From Bacteroidales bacterium (lineage in GTDB: Bacteria; Bacteroidota; Bacteroidia; Bacteroidales; UBA932): 64,000 nucleotides of DNA. Where the stretch lies: positions 310,001-374,000 of the forward strand of contig JAFRRW010000011.1 of assembly GCA_017427885.1 (NCBI GenBank), written 5' to 3'. How positions within the stretch are numbered: position 1 is the stretch's first letter; each line of letters begins with the position of its first letter. The notes under the pieces were generated by a model. That model did not search any database. It was given only the letters and a program-made list of their open reading frames with translations, and was not told the DNA's origin. A program made the translations under genes and the position numbers. This document shows, one piece after another, positions 16,140 to 25,786 of this stretch.

Positions 16140-17840
16140 CTAAAACAAGCCAAACCTGTAGGGGCGTTTGGTCTCCAGGGTATATCCCGGGTAAACTCTC
16201 ACGAGAACCACCCCGTGAGGGGCGACCTCGGTCTCCCACCTGTCCCATTTGTCTTTCAAGAAGGCCACGTCCTCCTGCCTCCAGAGGTCCCGTACGGTCA
16301 CCCCGTCGATGTAAACCCCGAGCGTATAAGGGACGAAACCCAGCTTCCTGGGCTTGGAGGAAAGGTTGAAAAGGCCTACCGCCACGGAGCCGTCTTCGAG
16401 GTTTTTCTCATATATGGCATACTCCCCTTTCTCCGCATCGATCTTGGTCGCAGGGAATCCCAGGGCATCCTGGTTGATGTCGAGGACCTCGCCGTTGGTG
16501 AGGAGGCTGAGGGTGAAGTCGCCGATCTTGGAGAGGTCGCAGCCTATCATCATCGGAGATGAAAGCAGGGCCCAGAGGGAGATGTGGGAATATTCCTCGT
16601 CGGCCGTGAGGCCTCCGTTGCCCACCTCGAGCATATCGGCGTCGGCCCAATGGCCGGGACGCACGTAGGGAGCCCACCTGTCCTGGAGGTTGAAACCGAT
16701 ATGGGATACGCTTTCCCAGGTATTCGCAATGTCTCCCGTGGACCTCCAGCAGTTGACGAATTCCCTCCACAGGGGTCCATGGGCGAGGAAGGCCGAATTG
16801 GAGATGCTGTAGACTATGTCACGGCCGCTTTCGACGAGGGCGTCGGCCATCTCCTTGGCGCTCACCGGATCCATCGGGCCCCAGTCGTATTTCAGGTAGT
16901 CGATGCCCCAGTCGGCCCACTGGGCCGCGTCGTTCTTCACGAAGGAATGTCCGAAGAAGCGCCACACCCTGAACGGTGTTTCGTACTTCAGCGAATCTTC
17001 CTCGTTCATATACTTGTAAACCCTGTAGGTCTCGTCGACGATTCCGGCCTTTATCCTTTCATAGGTGCCGTCGGCGTTGTCGCAGCTGCTGCCGATATGG
17101 CCTGCGTAAGTGATGGTCCAGGGCGATGAATATATTCCGAGTTTCAGGCCCTTGGCGTGGACATAGCGGGAAAGGCCGTACATATCGGGGAATTTCGCAT
17201 TCCCCTGTATGCCGTTGTATTTCCCTCCCCGGATACCCTGCCAGGCGTCGTCGATGTTGATGTAGGTCCAGCCGTAATCGGCCAGCCCCTTGTCCACCAT
17301 CGCCTTCGCTGCTGCCGCGATCTTGTTCTGGTCCACCCCGGAAGCATAGCAGTTCCACGAATTCCAGCCGAGAGGCGGGGTAAGGGCAATCTCGTCCCCT
17401 ATGACGATCTTCAGGGGCCTGGTGTCGGAGCCTTTCTCATTGGTGGCCTTGACCGTGGCGTTCCAGGTGCCCCTGCGGCGCACCTTGCCGGTTATAATTC
17501 CCGTCTCAGGGTTGAGTTTCAGGCCTCCGGGAAGGCCTTCAGCGGAGAAGGTCATCGGACGGTCGCCGGTGGCGGGAATGCGGTACTGGAAAGGACGTCC
17601 CGGGCGTTCCCCGTACACCTTGGGGCCGTGGATCCTGGGCTCCGCCGGTGCGGGAGGGGTGAGGATATGAGTCCTTAGGGTGTCGTCATTCACTTCCCAT
17701 ACATCGTGGCGGGCGCTCTCCACCTCCATCACGCCGGGGAAAACGTCAGGAAGCTCTTCCTGCGACAGGCCGTCCCTGCGGCCGCAGGCTGCCGCTGCAA
17801 TAACGCAGAAGGCAAAGGATATGGTTCTGAGTATTCTCAT
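16140..17840 (-). CDS. GH27 alpha-galactosidase with N-terminal Ig-like domain
   Basis: A 566-residue protein with an N-terminal signal; a Cys near residue 19 could be lipidated. Residues about 65-150 form a putative-Ig (He_PIG) domain with GLPGGLKLNPETGIITGKV. The GH27 TIM barrel follows: LGWNSWNCY, YINIDDAWQG, the nucleophile Asp in YLKYDWG and the acid/base Asp in RSTGDI, then a C-terminal beta-sandwich. It removes terminal alpha-galactose from galactomannan, raffinose-type sugars or pectin side chains. The start lies 1 bp after the stop of the upstream hydrolase gene. Confidence 0.92.
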   Translation of the reverse strand: MRILRTISFAFCVIAAAACGRRDGLSQEELPDVFPGVMEVESARHDVWEVNDDTLRTHILTPPAPAEPRIHGPKVYGERPGRPFQYRIPATGDRPMTFSAEGLPGGLKLNPETGIITGKVRRRGTWNATVKATNEKGSDTRPLKIVIGDEIALTPPLGWNSWNCYASGVDQNKIAAAAKAMVDKGLADYGWTYINIDDAWQGIRGGKYNGIQGNAKFPDMYGLSRYVHAKGLKLGIYSSPWTITYAGHIGSSCDNADGTYERIKAGIVDETYRVYKYMNEEDSLKYETPFRVWRFFGHSFVKNDAAQWADWGIDYLKYDWGPMDPVSAKEMADALVESGRDIVYSISNSAFLAHGPLWREFVNCWRSTGDIANTWESVSHIGFNLQDRWAPYVRPGHWADADMLEVGNGGLTADEEYSHISLWALLSSPMMIGCDLSKIGDFTLSLLTNGEVLDINQDALGFPATKIDAEKGEYAIYEKNLEDGSVAVGLFNLSSKPRKLGFVPYTLGVYIDGVTVRDLWRQEDVAFLKDKWDRWETEVAPHGVVLVRVYPGYTLETKRPYRFGLF

Positions 17841-17841
17841 T

Positions 17842-18861
17842 CTAGTCGATCTTAAAGAAGAAATTAGGGTCCCTCGGCATCAGGGGATCCACTCCGTGAA
17901 GGCCGTCGAGGATATGGGCGTCGTCCATATCGTGGCCGGCTTCTATGAGGCAGACTATCACCTTGTCCTTGTAGTTTCTCTTGACGAGGACCTCCTTGTC
18001 CTTCCTTTCGAAGGGAGCCCCCACCACCTGCCATTCCATCCAGCGGAGCATCTCGGTGTCGGAGAAAAGGATGTCCTGAGCGGTTATGTCAAAGTCCGTA
18101 ACCACCTTGTTGAAGAACCTCAGGGTCTGGGGGAAGGGGACGTCGCCGGAGTTCCCTCCGTCGTGGATGCCGTGGAAGAGATACAGCTTGCTGTCTTTGC
18201 GGAGTTCCACGGGGGTGTCCATCAGGATTGGAGAACGCCTCATCGCCTCTTCCTTGTCAAGATAAGGGGTGAAACCTTCCCTGGCCACTCCGGACGTGGC
18301 CTGGTCTATCATCCTGGTGTAGTTGTCGTACTGGGGGCGGCCCTTGCAGGCATAGTAGTAATCCAGGATGTTGGTGATGGACGACCAGGCGGTGAAGGTC
18401 TTGATCTTGCGCGGGAGCCGCATATAGCAATAGACCGTGGCCGTGCCTCCTCCGCTGCCGCCGATGATGTGGATTTCATTCTCGTCAACGTTGCCGTGGG
18501 CTATGGCATAGTCGATGGCGTCATTGATGTCGCTTAGCACAAGGGGGCTGCACATCGCCTCGGGACGCTCGTTGGGGCCGCGGAAATCAGGGGAGATGAA
18601 ATTGACGTCCTCCTTTATGAGTTGCTCGAACAGTTCCCTGTCGGGCCTGTCGTAATGGGCGCTCCAGGCATGCAGACGAACGATGAGCGGCCTTGGAGTC
18701 TTAGACTTCGCACCATAGAACCTCGCCAGCTGGATCTCCCCGTCCACGGAAGACTTGATCTGTACCACCTTGGTCTGGGCCGGCCAGTCGTTCCCGTCAT
18801 AGGCCGATGCCGCCAATGTGGCGAATGCGACGGCAAAAACAATGAACAGAATCTTTTTCAT
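17842..18861 (-). CDS. Secreted alpha/beta-hydrolase, prolyl-oligopeptidase/acetyl-esterase-like
   Basis: A 339-residue protein with a signal peptide (MKKILFIVFAVAFATLAASA). The triad candidates are Ser in IGGSGGGTA, Asp in FHGIHDGG and His in EAGHDMD. The arrangement resembles the S9-like hydrolases frequently found with glycoside hydrolases, where they act as carbohydrate esterases rather than peptidases. It is the first gene of the compact series hydrolase-GH27-phosphoesterase-esterase-aroDA-lipoprotein. It is separated from the upstream GH2 gene by the hairpin element at 18881-18990. Confidence 0.75.
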   Translation of the reverse strand: MKKILFIVFAVAFATLAASAYDGNDWPAQTKVVQIKSSVDGEIQLARFYGAKSKTPRPLIVRLHAWSAHYDRPDRELFEQLIKEDVNFISPDFRGPNERPEAMCSPLVLSDINDAIDYAIAHGNVDENEIHIIGGSGGGTATVYCYMRLPRKIKTFTAWSSITNILDYYYACKGRPQYDNYTRMIDQATSGVAREGFTPYLDKEEAMRRSPILMDTPVELRKDSKLYLFHGIHDGGNSGDVPFPQTLRFFNKVVTDFDITAQDILFSDTEMLRWMEWQVVGAPFERKDKEVLVKRNYKDKVIVCLIEAGHDMDDAHILDGLHGVDPLMPRDPNFFFKID

Positions 18862-18880
18862 CTCTTTTATTTGTTTCCTA

Positions 18881-18990
18881 CCTTTCAGACATATCTTTCA
18901 GATGACGCCGCTTCGCGGCCCCTCCCTAAAGGGCCCCTCCCTCTTATCTTGCCGAGGGTGGCAGAGTCACTGAAAGATATGTCTGAAAGG
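18881..18990. repeat. 110-bp element with perfect 21-bp terminal inverted repeats
   Basis: The left arm 18881-18901 and right arm 18970-18990 are exact reverse complements, starting CCTTTCAGACATATC. The 68-bp interior holds a small hairpin GCCGC-TTC-GCGGC and a repeated CCCCTCCCT. It fills almost the whole gap between the GH2 and hydrolase genes. It could be a MITE-like element, a transcript-stabilising hairpin or an attenuator. No clear target-site duplication flanks it and no T-tract follows it. Confidence 0.75.
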
Positions 18991-19000
18991 ATATCATAAT

Positions 19001-21919
19001 TTACATTGTATAATCATAACTGTACCAGAAGGGGTGGTAGGGTTTTTCCGAGGGGTCGGGATAGCCGAATATCCTTTCAAGGGCTTCGGGCCAGCGGCCG
19101 GCCTCCAGGGGTATAAGCGTCAGTTTTCCTCCGAAGGACCGGACTTCAGAGGCGGGATGGTTTATCTGCGACATCGTCTTTTTGTGGCCGACACCTGACA
19201 CCAGGCTGTTGTAACTGAGGACTATACGTCCACCGAGGACTTCAACGGCGATGTCGGCCCCGTCGGCCAGGATGGCAAGGCCGTCACCTTTGGCGTCGGT
19301 GACGAGGGCGAGGCGGACTCCGGTGCGGTTGCCGTTGAAACTGAGGTCTCCCTTAAGGAGACGGTGTACTCCGAACCTTTCATTGCCCCTGCGGTCGGGA
19401 TAGACCGGGAACGGGCCGTCGCCGAGCCATTGGAACACAGTTGCTTCCTCGGGAAGGATCCAGGATATTCCGGCATCCAGGAAATAACCCGTCGTAGTGA
19501 CCGGTTCGATGCTGAACTCCAGGTCCACCGCCCCGTCACCCACAGGCCGGAACAGGTATTCGGCCTTCAAGTGCTCGGTCACGTAAGGATAATACCTCCA
19601 ATAGGAGGCCTTCGCCTGCCAGCAACCGTCTTTTTCTTTCAAGGATACGTCGTCGGCCTTGAAAAGGAAAGGCTCCCAATAGTAGTTCTCCCCTCCGAAA
19701 TGCCTGTCCCTCACCGTGACGTCGGCAAGGGATGTGGCCCTGCCCGTCCTGGCAAGGGGTATCAGGGCCGGGATGTCGATCCTGCCTCCGGCAGAGGACA
19801 GAATTTCTTCCCTGAGCGCTTCAAGGTCACCCTCGCCATTGAGGTTTATGTCGTGTTCGTATATGTTCCTTCCGTCCCTGTCGGTGAATTCCATCCTCAG
19901 CGTCCATATGTCAGTTCCAAGGCCGGAAGGAACCCTTACCGGAATCACCGCCTCGACCGTGTCGTGGGGGGCGCAGGCGAACCTCAGGCTGCCTGAATCC
20001 ACCACCCCGCGGTTCTTCAACAGCTGCCATTTTCCCTTGACCGTACCGAGGTCGAGGAAGTCGTATTGGTTGCAGACGTGTACCCGCAGCTGCTCCCCGG
20101 CTTCCGGAGAAAGCCTTTTCTCAATGATCTGGACCGGAGAATATGTATCCCTTACCAGCCACCAGTCGGCCTGCGGGGTCCTGTCGGCATAGACGATTCC
20201 GTCGCAGCCCTCGATGGAGGCGTGGTAATAATGGGTGGGATCCGGCCAGACGTCGTTGGTTAGGGCCGACCGGTCGACGGGAAGGACCGATTCGCGCAGG
20301 ATTCCCTGGTCCTGGAAATGCCAGATCGCTCCCCCTGCGATGTCGGGCCGGTTCATCATCGTCTTCCAGATTTCCGAAAAGTCGTCGCCGAAGGACAGGC
20401 CGAGGGAATGGGAGTATTCCGTCGCTAGGAAAGGACGGCCGGAAGATTTCCAGGCCCTGACGGCATCGAGCGAGGGGTAATGGGGGGAATAGAGGTCCGC
20501 AACCGCGGGAAGTGTCGATTCGGGAGAGGTGCCCGGATAGGTTATGAGCCTGGTAGGGTCGAGGGAACGGACCTTTTCGGCCACTCTGACCGTGTTGTCA
20601 CGGATCGGTTCCTCGTTGCCTATGCTCCACATTATCACGCACGGATGGCTGCGGTCGCGAAGGACGGTGGCCTCTCCCCTAAGGACGAGGTTGTCTGACA
20701 GGATGGTGTCCCTGTCCCGCCAGAAATTGAACGGGACCTCGTCACAGACATAGATTCCCGCGCTGTCGCAGAGTTCCAGTTTCCTTTCGTCCGGAGGATA
20801 GTGGGAACATCTCAGGAAATTGACGTTCCCTTCCTTCCACATCTTCACGTCCCTGCGAAGGCTCTCCATTGAAAGCGTCTTTCCCGTCTCCGGGTCGAGG
20901 TCATGGGAATTCACCCCGTGCAGTTTTATGGGTTTTCCGTTGAGGAGAAGGACTCCGTCCTTTATGGTTATCTCTCTGATACCCACTTTCTTCCTGACGG
21001 TCTGGGTTACCCGGCCCTGTGATTTCAGTTCCAGGACGAAGGAGTAGAGCGAGGGGGTCTCGGCGCTCCAGAGTTCCGGGGAAGGAACCACGAACTGCAC
21101 TTTCGCGCTGTGACCGCCTGTCCTTATAGTCTTATCCGAAACCGTCCTGCCCGAGGGGGAAAGGAGCCTGGCCCTTAAGGAATGCCCCCCGGCCGGACTT
21201 CCACCCAAAGAAATATCGGCTTCGACGACACCTTTTTTCAGGGAAGGTACACCGGTACGGACAAAGCAGTCGGAGATATATGTCTCCGGGAACCACATCA
21301 GGTCAACGCCTCGGAAAATCCCGGACAACGCCCAGTTGTCGGCCCTGTCCAGCATATAATAAAGACTGCGAGTATCTACCCTTACGGCTATTTCATTCCT
21401 TTGCCCGGGCTTCACATACGGTGTTATTTCGAAACTGGCGGCATTGTAAGAACTGTCCCAGCACCCAGCCTCAACCCCGTTCACCCAAACCCTGTAAGAA
21501 TACAGGACTCCGCCGAAACGCACGAATACGTGTCCCCCGTCCCAGTCTTCCGGAAGGATGAATTCCCTCTTGTACAGGCCAGCCTGCGAGGTCACCACCC
21601 CATAGGTGGGAGCGGAAAAGCCCTGCATGTCCCAGCATCCCGGCACCTTGATGCCGTCCCATTCCGACACGTCGAATCCCGGCCTGAAAAACACGGTGTC
21701 CGCCGCTTCCTTCCCTTCCAGCACCACCTTGGGCTCGTCGAACCTCTCCGGCAGGACGGGTTTCCCGAGAAGGAGTTTGAACCTCCACTCCCCATCCAGC
21801 GTCATCATCTTATCCGAATCCATCAAGGGAACGATCCTCCCGTTTTCCGCCCTGGAAGGGAGGAAAGCCAGGAAGGTTGAAAGGGAGATGATTATACCTA
21901 TTCTAGCAAAAAGTGACAT
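19001..21919 (-). CDS. GH2 beta-galactosidase (LacZ type)
   Basis: A 972-residue protein with an N-terminal signal sequence. Domains in order: jelly-roll (LDGEWRFKL, PGCWDMQGF), Ig-like, TIM barrel (LHGVNSHDLDPETG, FLRCSHYPP), then a C-terminal beta-gal small-chain-like domain (DGPFPVYPDRRG). The acid/base Glu is in WSIGNEEP and the nucleophile Glu in FLATEYSHSLG. These features favour beta-galactosidase over glucuronidase. It should act in the periplasm or at the surface on galactosides released from plant glycans. It is followed by the inverted-repeat element. Confidence 0.9.
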   Translation of the reverse strand: MSLFARIGIIISLSTFLAFLPSRAENGRIVPLMDSDKMMTLDGEWRFKLLLGKPVLPERFDEPKVVLEGKEAADTVFFRPGFDVSEWDGIKVPGCWDMQGFSAPTYGVVTSQAGLYKREFILPEDWDGGHVFVRFGGVLYSYRVWVNGVEAGCWDSSYNAASFEITPYVKPGQRNEIAVRVDTRSLYYMLDRADNWALSGIFRGVDLMWFPETYISDCFVRTGVPSLKKGVVEADISLGGSPAGGHSLRARLLSPSGRTVSDKTIRTGGHSAKVQFVVPSPELWSAETPSLYSFVLELKSQGRVTQTVRKKVGIREITIKDGVLLLNGKPIKLHGVNSHDLDPETGKTLSMESLRRDVKMWKEGNVNFLRCSHYPPDERKLELCDSAGIYVCDEVPFNFWRDRDTILSDNLVLRGEATVLRDRSHPCVIMWSIGNEEPIRDNTVRVAEKVRSLDPTRLITYPGTSPESTLPAVADLYSPHYPSLDAVRAWKSSGRPFLATEYSHSLGLSFGDDFSEIWKTMMNRPDIAGGAIWHFQDQGILRESVLPVDRSALTNDVWPDPTHYYHASIEGCDGIVYADRTPQADWWLVRDTYSPVQIIEKRLSPEAGEQLRVHVCNQYDFLDLGTVKGKWQLLKNRGVVDSGSLRFACAPHDTVEAVIPVRVPSGLGTDIWTLRMEFTDRDGRNIYEHDINLNGEGDLEALREEILSSAGGRIDIPALIPLARTGRATSLADVTVRDRHFGGENYYWEPFLFKADDVSLKEKDGCWQAKASYWRYYPYVTEHLKAEYLFRPVGDGAVDLEFSIEPVTTTGYFLDAGISWILPEEATVFQWLGDGPFPVYPDRRGNERFGVHRLLKGDLSFNGNRTGVRLALVTDAKGDGLAILADGADIAVEVLGGRIVLSYNSLVSGVGHKKTMSQINHPASEVRSFGGKLTLIPLEAGRWPEALERIFGYPDPSEKPYHPFWYSYDYTM

Positions 21920-21980
21920 CCAGAGCCGGCCATTTTGGTTTTCTAATACAATTTTAGTGATTTATATGGAGAAAAAAAAC

Positions 21981-21988
21981 TAAATTTG
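21981..21988 (+). promoter_or_regulatory. Putative promoter -7 box of the GH95 gene
   Basis: TAAATTTG matches TAnnTTTG exactly, 35 bp before the ATG. No good -33 box at 19-21 bp. Confidence 0.4.
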
Positions 21989-22023
21989 AGAGTCTGTTTT
22001 GAAACCAATAACCAACCGTCATT

Positions 22024-24417
22024 ATGAAGAAATTCCCTATCCTGGCAGCAGTCCTTGTTTCTGCCGTCTCCCTGTCGGTCTCGGCGCAGGAATACGGTCC
22101 CCTGACCCTCCGTTACGATTCCCCGGCCGATATGTTCGAAAGGGCTCTCGTAATCGGAAACGGAACCTTCGGAGGGGCTGTCTATGGAGGCCCCCAGGAG
22201 GACATCATCTCCCTGAACGACATAACCCTCTGGACGGGAGAGCCGGAAACTTATGAATTCGGGGACAGGTCGGAGGCCCTTGCCGAAGTGCGCGAGGCCC
22301 TTTTCCGCGAGGATTATCACGCGGCCTGGGACCTCAGCCACAAGCTCCAGGGGCATTTCAGCCAGAACTATCAGCCGCTAGGGACGCTGAAGATCAAATA
22401 TCCTGGTCATAAGAACATATCGAATTACAGCCGTTTGCTTGACATTTCCTCCGCCTTCGCGAGGACGAAATACCTAGCGGACGGCAGATGGTTCGAATGC
22501 GGATATTTCGCCTCGGCTCCGGATTCAGCAATCGTAATAAGGCTGAGGGACCTCAGCAACTCCGCGGAAGGGATTTCGGCCGAGGTAAGCCTCGACAGCC
22601 AGCTGCCCCACGAGTGTTCCTCCGTGGAGGGGTGTGCCGTTTCCGACGGTTATGCGGCATATTATTCCAAACCCGGCGGGCACGGAGACGAACACCGGTA
22701 TGACCCGGACAGGGGAATCCATTTCAGGACTATGATGAAGGCCGTTCCGACCGGAGGCAGCGCCACGGTCCGGGAAGACGGGACGATTATTATCGAAGGC
22801 TGCAAGGAGGTCCTTCTCATCGTCGTCAACGCCACCAGTTTCAACGGCTTCGACAAGGATCCGGTGAAAGAGGGACGGGACTACAAGGCCCTTGCGGCCT
22901 CCAGGATAGCCTCGGCCTCGGCCAAGGGTTACGGCGAACTTCTCGCCGCCCATACGGCCGATTACAAGTCCTATTTCGACAGGGTCAAGCTCTATCTGGG
23001 ACGCACGCCCGAATCCCGTTTCACGATGGACACCGAGAAGAGGCTAATCGATTATCTCGACCGCGACGCCTTCGACCCTGCCCTGGAAGTACTTTATTAT
23101 CAATTTGCAAGATATCTCCTTATCTCCTCTTCCCGCACCCCGGGCATACCGCCCAACCTGCAGGGTCTCTGGAACGAATACCTCCTTCCCCCCTGGAGCA
23201 GCAACTACACGATAAACATCAACCTCGAAGAGAACTTCTGGGGCGCAAAGAACGGCAACCTGCTGGAAATGGAGCAAAGCCTGCTGTCCTTTGTCAAGAA
23301 TCTCTCCGTGGCGGGAAAGCACGTGGCCAAGGATTTTTACAGTGTGGACGAGGGCTGGTGCTCGGGACATAATTCCGATGTATGGGCGATGGCCAATCCG
23401 GTCGGAGAAGGGACGGGCATGCCCCTGTGGGCCAACTGGACGATGGGCGGAGCCTGGCTTGCGACCGACATCTGGGAGAACTACGCCTATTCCAAGGACA
23501 AAAAGGAATTGGAAAAGTATTATCCCACCCTGAAGGGCGCGGCGGAGTTCTGCCTCAACTGGCTGATAGAAAAGGACGGGGAACTCCTGACCGCTCCCAG
23601 CACCTCTCCTGAAAACAACTTCTTCTATGAGGAAGGGAAGATCGGGGAGGTCTGCTACGGCGGAACGGCCGACCTTGCGATTATCCGCGAATGCCTGATG
23701 GACGCCTCGGACGCCGCCAAGGCCCTGCATAAAGACAGGAAATTCAGGCGCCGGATCAGCAAGACCCTGGCCCGCCTGCATCCCTATACCATAGGTGCCG
23801 ACGGCAATCTGCAGGAATGGTTCCACGACTGGAAGGACCCCGAGCCGACCCACAGGCATCACTCCCATATGATAGGCCTATATCCCGGCCACAGCATAGA
23901 TCCGATGAAGGACACCGTCCTGGCAAAGGCCTGCATAAGGACTCTCGACATAAAGGGAGACCAGTCCACGGGCTGGAGCACCGGCTGGAAAATCAACCTT
24001 CTCGCCCGGCTGAGACTTGGAGAAAGGGCTTATTCCGTCTACCGCAACCTGCTGGCCTACAAGGAACCCACGAAAGGATATTCCGGTCCCGGAGGCACTT
24101 TCCCCAACTTCCTTGACGCCCACCCGCCTTTCCAGATCGACGGCAATTTCGGAGGCAACGCAGGAGTTACAGAGATGCTGATGCAGTCCACGATGACCGA
24201 CATCACGCTGCTCCCGGCCCTGCCTTCGCGGTGGGCGGCCACCGGAAGCGTCAGCGGCCTCCTCGCCAGAGGCGGCTTCGAAATCGGCTTCTCCTGGACC
24301 GACGGCAAGGTGACGCAGGTGGAAATAGCCTCGGCAAAGGGCGGAAAAACCACCCTTCACTATAACGGCCAGACACGGAAAATCCGTCTCAAGACCGGGC
24401 AGAAACTTGTCCTTTAG
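22024..24417 (+). CDS. GH95 alpha-L-fucosidase
   Basis: A 797-residue secreted protein (signal MKKFPILAAVLVSAVSLSVSA). The N-terminal beta-domain begins with LTLRYDSPADMFERALVIGNG, the usual GH95 opening. The (alpha/alpha)6 catalytic domain shows the paired Asn residues of TININLEENFWG, the general-acid Glu in APSTSPENNF and the Asp in FQIDGNFGGNAGV. GH95 enzymes invert alpha-1,2-linked fucose, as in xyloglucan or host glycans, and some act on L-galactose. Its stop codon overlaps that of the convergent GH28 gene. Confidence 0.93.
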   Translation: MKKFPILAAVLVSAVSLSVSAQEYGPLTLRYDSPADMFERALVIGNGTFGGAVYGGPQEDIISLNDITLWTGEPETYEFGDRSEALAEVREALFREDYHAAWDLSHKLQGHFSQNYQPLGTLKIKYPGHKNISNYSRLLDISSAFARTKYLADGRWFECGYFASAPDSAIVIRLRDLSNSAEGISAEVSLDSQLPHECSSVEGCAVSDGYAAYYSKPGGHGDEHRYDPDRGIHFRTMMKAVPTGGSATVREDGTIIIEGCKEVLLIVVNATSFNGFDKDPVKEGRDYKALAASRIASASAKGYGELLAAHTADYKSYFDRVKLYLGRTPESRFTMDTEKRLIDYLDRDAFDPALEVLYYQFARYLLISSSRTPGIPPNLQGLWNEYLLPPWSSNYTININLEENFWGAKNGNLLEMEQSLLSFVKNLSVAGKHVAKDFYSVDEGWCSGHNSDVWAMANPVGEGTGMPLWANWTMGGAWLATDIWENYAYSKDKKELEKYYPTLKGAAEFCLNWLIEKDGELLTAPSTSPENNFFYEEGKIGEVCYGGTADLAIIRECLMDASDAAKALHKDRKFRRRISKTLARLHPYTIGADGNLQEWFHDWKDPEPTHRHHSHMIGLYPGHSIDPMKDTVLAKACIRTLDIKGDQSTGWSTGWKINLLARLRLGERAYSVYRNLLAYKEPTKGYSGPGGTFPNFLDAHPPFQIDGNFGGNAGVTEMLMQSTMTDITLLPALPSRWAATGSVSGLLARGGFEIGFSWTDGKVTQVEIASAKGGKTTLHYNGQTRKIRLKTGQKLVL

Positions 24418-25745
24418 AGAATCTCCACTTCGGCGTCTTCCCTGACGACCAGTTCGCGGGCGTCGGGGGAAGCGACATTGAGTTTGCAGTTCTCGAGCCG
24501 GACTCCGCGGACGTGGCGGAAGTAGAAACCGGCTGCGGGAGAATCGCCCCACATATTGCATTCCGGATAACGGCCGTCATACTCCGGCGGAGTTTCCGGG
24601 ACAGACTCCCTGCCTCCTTTGAACGTAATTTCCAAGTCCTTGAACAATACGTTCCTGATCATATCCTGACCGGTACCGGCCACTACGCAGCCGAAGGAGC
24701 TCCTGGGATCCTTGGACTTTATTCCCTCGAATATCAGCCCGTCGACCTTTCCGGCGACTTTAGTCCCCCGGCAGCCGCGTACGATGAAAATCGCATTGCC
24801 GCAGTCCTCCATCGTGATGTTCCGGAACACGACATTTCTGATCCTGGCCCCATCGACCGATTCAACGGCGATGCCGGAAAGCCGCACGTCCTTTATGCTG
24901 ATGTTCTCGAAAAGCATATTGCAGAAAGCGCCCCGGCTCATCGTCCCGAACTTGATGGCGTTCGCGCGTCCGCACTTGAGCACGCGGCAGTTTCTGACAG
25001 TCACGTCCCTTACGCCCCTCTTGTGGCCGCTCTTCGGGCAGATGCAGTCGTCATCGGTGTAGAAAGTGCAGTCCTCTACCAGGGCCCTGTGGGTGTCAAC
25101 AAGATCCACCCCGTCCCGGTTCGGCTCGATGTTGGCGTCGATCGAGACGCGTCGCATCGTGAAGTCGTCGGTTTCGAAGGGGATTACGTTCCACATAGCC
25201 CCGTCCTTCAGCAGAAAGTTGTCAAGCAGGACGCGCCTGCACCTTACCAGAAGTATAGGGATAGGACGGCCCATCTCTCTCTTCCCTTCCCATTCCGAAG
25301 AATACCCAGAACCGTCTATGGTCCCGGGGCCGGTAATCAGAAGGTTCCTGGCCTTGTATGCATAAATGAAAGCGTGCGCATCCCACTCGCCCCAGTTCCT
25401 GTTCTTCTTTGTACTCCTGATGTTGGGAAAACTCGTCAGGGTGCTGTCGGCCTTAAGCACCGCACCCTCTTCCAGATGAAGTTCCATATTGGAATGGAGC
25501 GTCAGGAGCCTCGAAAAGAAAACACCCTCAGGGATGACGACGGTCCCTCCGCGACAGGCGTCGATGGCTTTCTGGAGGGCCTCGGTGTCATCGGTCACCC
25601 CGTCGCCGACCGCTCCGAAATCCCTGACGTCGATCCTTTCGCCGGAAGGCAGTTTCGGACTCGCAGGAAGTTTGGGCGTACCGGCGAAGCAATCCGCCAA
25701 CGCAAGCATGCAAATGACGGAGCAGAGAGCAAGAATACGTTTCAT
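24414..25745 (-). CDS. GH28-like polygalacturonase family protein, atypical active site
   Basis: A 443-residue protein with a signal peptide. The beta-helix opens with IDVRDFGAVGDGVTDDTEALQ, the standard GH28/pectin-enzyme start. The catalytic aspartates have equivalents in NRDGVDLVD and YTDDDCICPKSG. However, the GHG motif that carries the catalytic-site His in GH28 is absent; that place reads CGRANAIKFGT, and the RIK motif appears as ARIRN. It may act on a rhamnogalacturonan-type or otherwise unusual substrate. It lies 41 bp downstream of the phosphodiesterase gene and is probably co-transcribed with it. Confidence 0.82.
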   Translation of the reverse strand: MKRILALCSVICMLALADCFAGTPKLPASPKLPSGERIDVRDFGAVGDGVTDDTEALQKAIDACRGGTVVIPEGVFFSRLLTLHSNMELHLEEGAVLKADSTLTSFPNIRSTKKNRNWGEWDAHAFIYAYKARNLLITGPGTIDGSGYSSEWEGKREMGRPIPILLVRCRRVLLDNFLLKDGAMWNVIPFETDDFTMRRVSIDANIEPNRDGVDLVDTHRALVEDCTFYTDDDCICPKSGHKRGVRDVTVRNCRVLKCGRANAIKFGTMSRGAFCNMLFENISIKDVRLSGIAVESVDGARIRNVVFRNITMEDCGNAIFIVRGCRGTKVAGKVDGLIFEGIKSKDPRSSFGCVVAGTGQDMIRNVLFKDLEITFKGGRESVPETPPEYDGRYPECNMWGDSPAAGFYFRHVRGVRLENCKLNVASPDARELVVREDAEVEIL

Positions 25746-25786
25746 AATCTGTGACTGCCGAAGGAAGGGGTATGTCCGCCGACGGA

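Noticed and set aside
18881-18990. Complete insertion sequence
   Set aside because: Only 110 bp, with no ORF and no convincing target-site duplication at the ends (flanks CCTA and ATAT).
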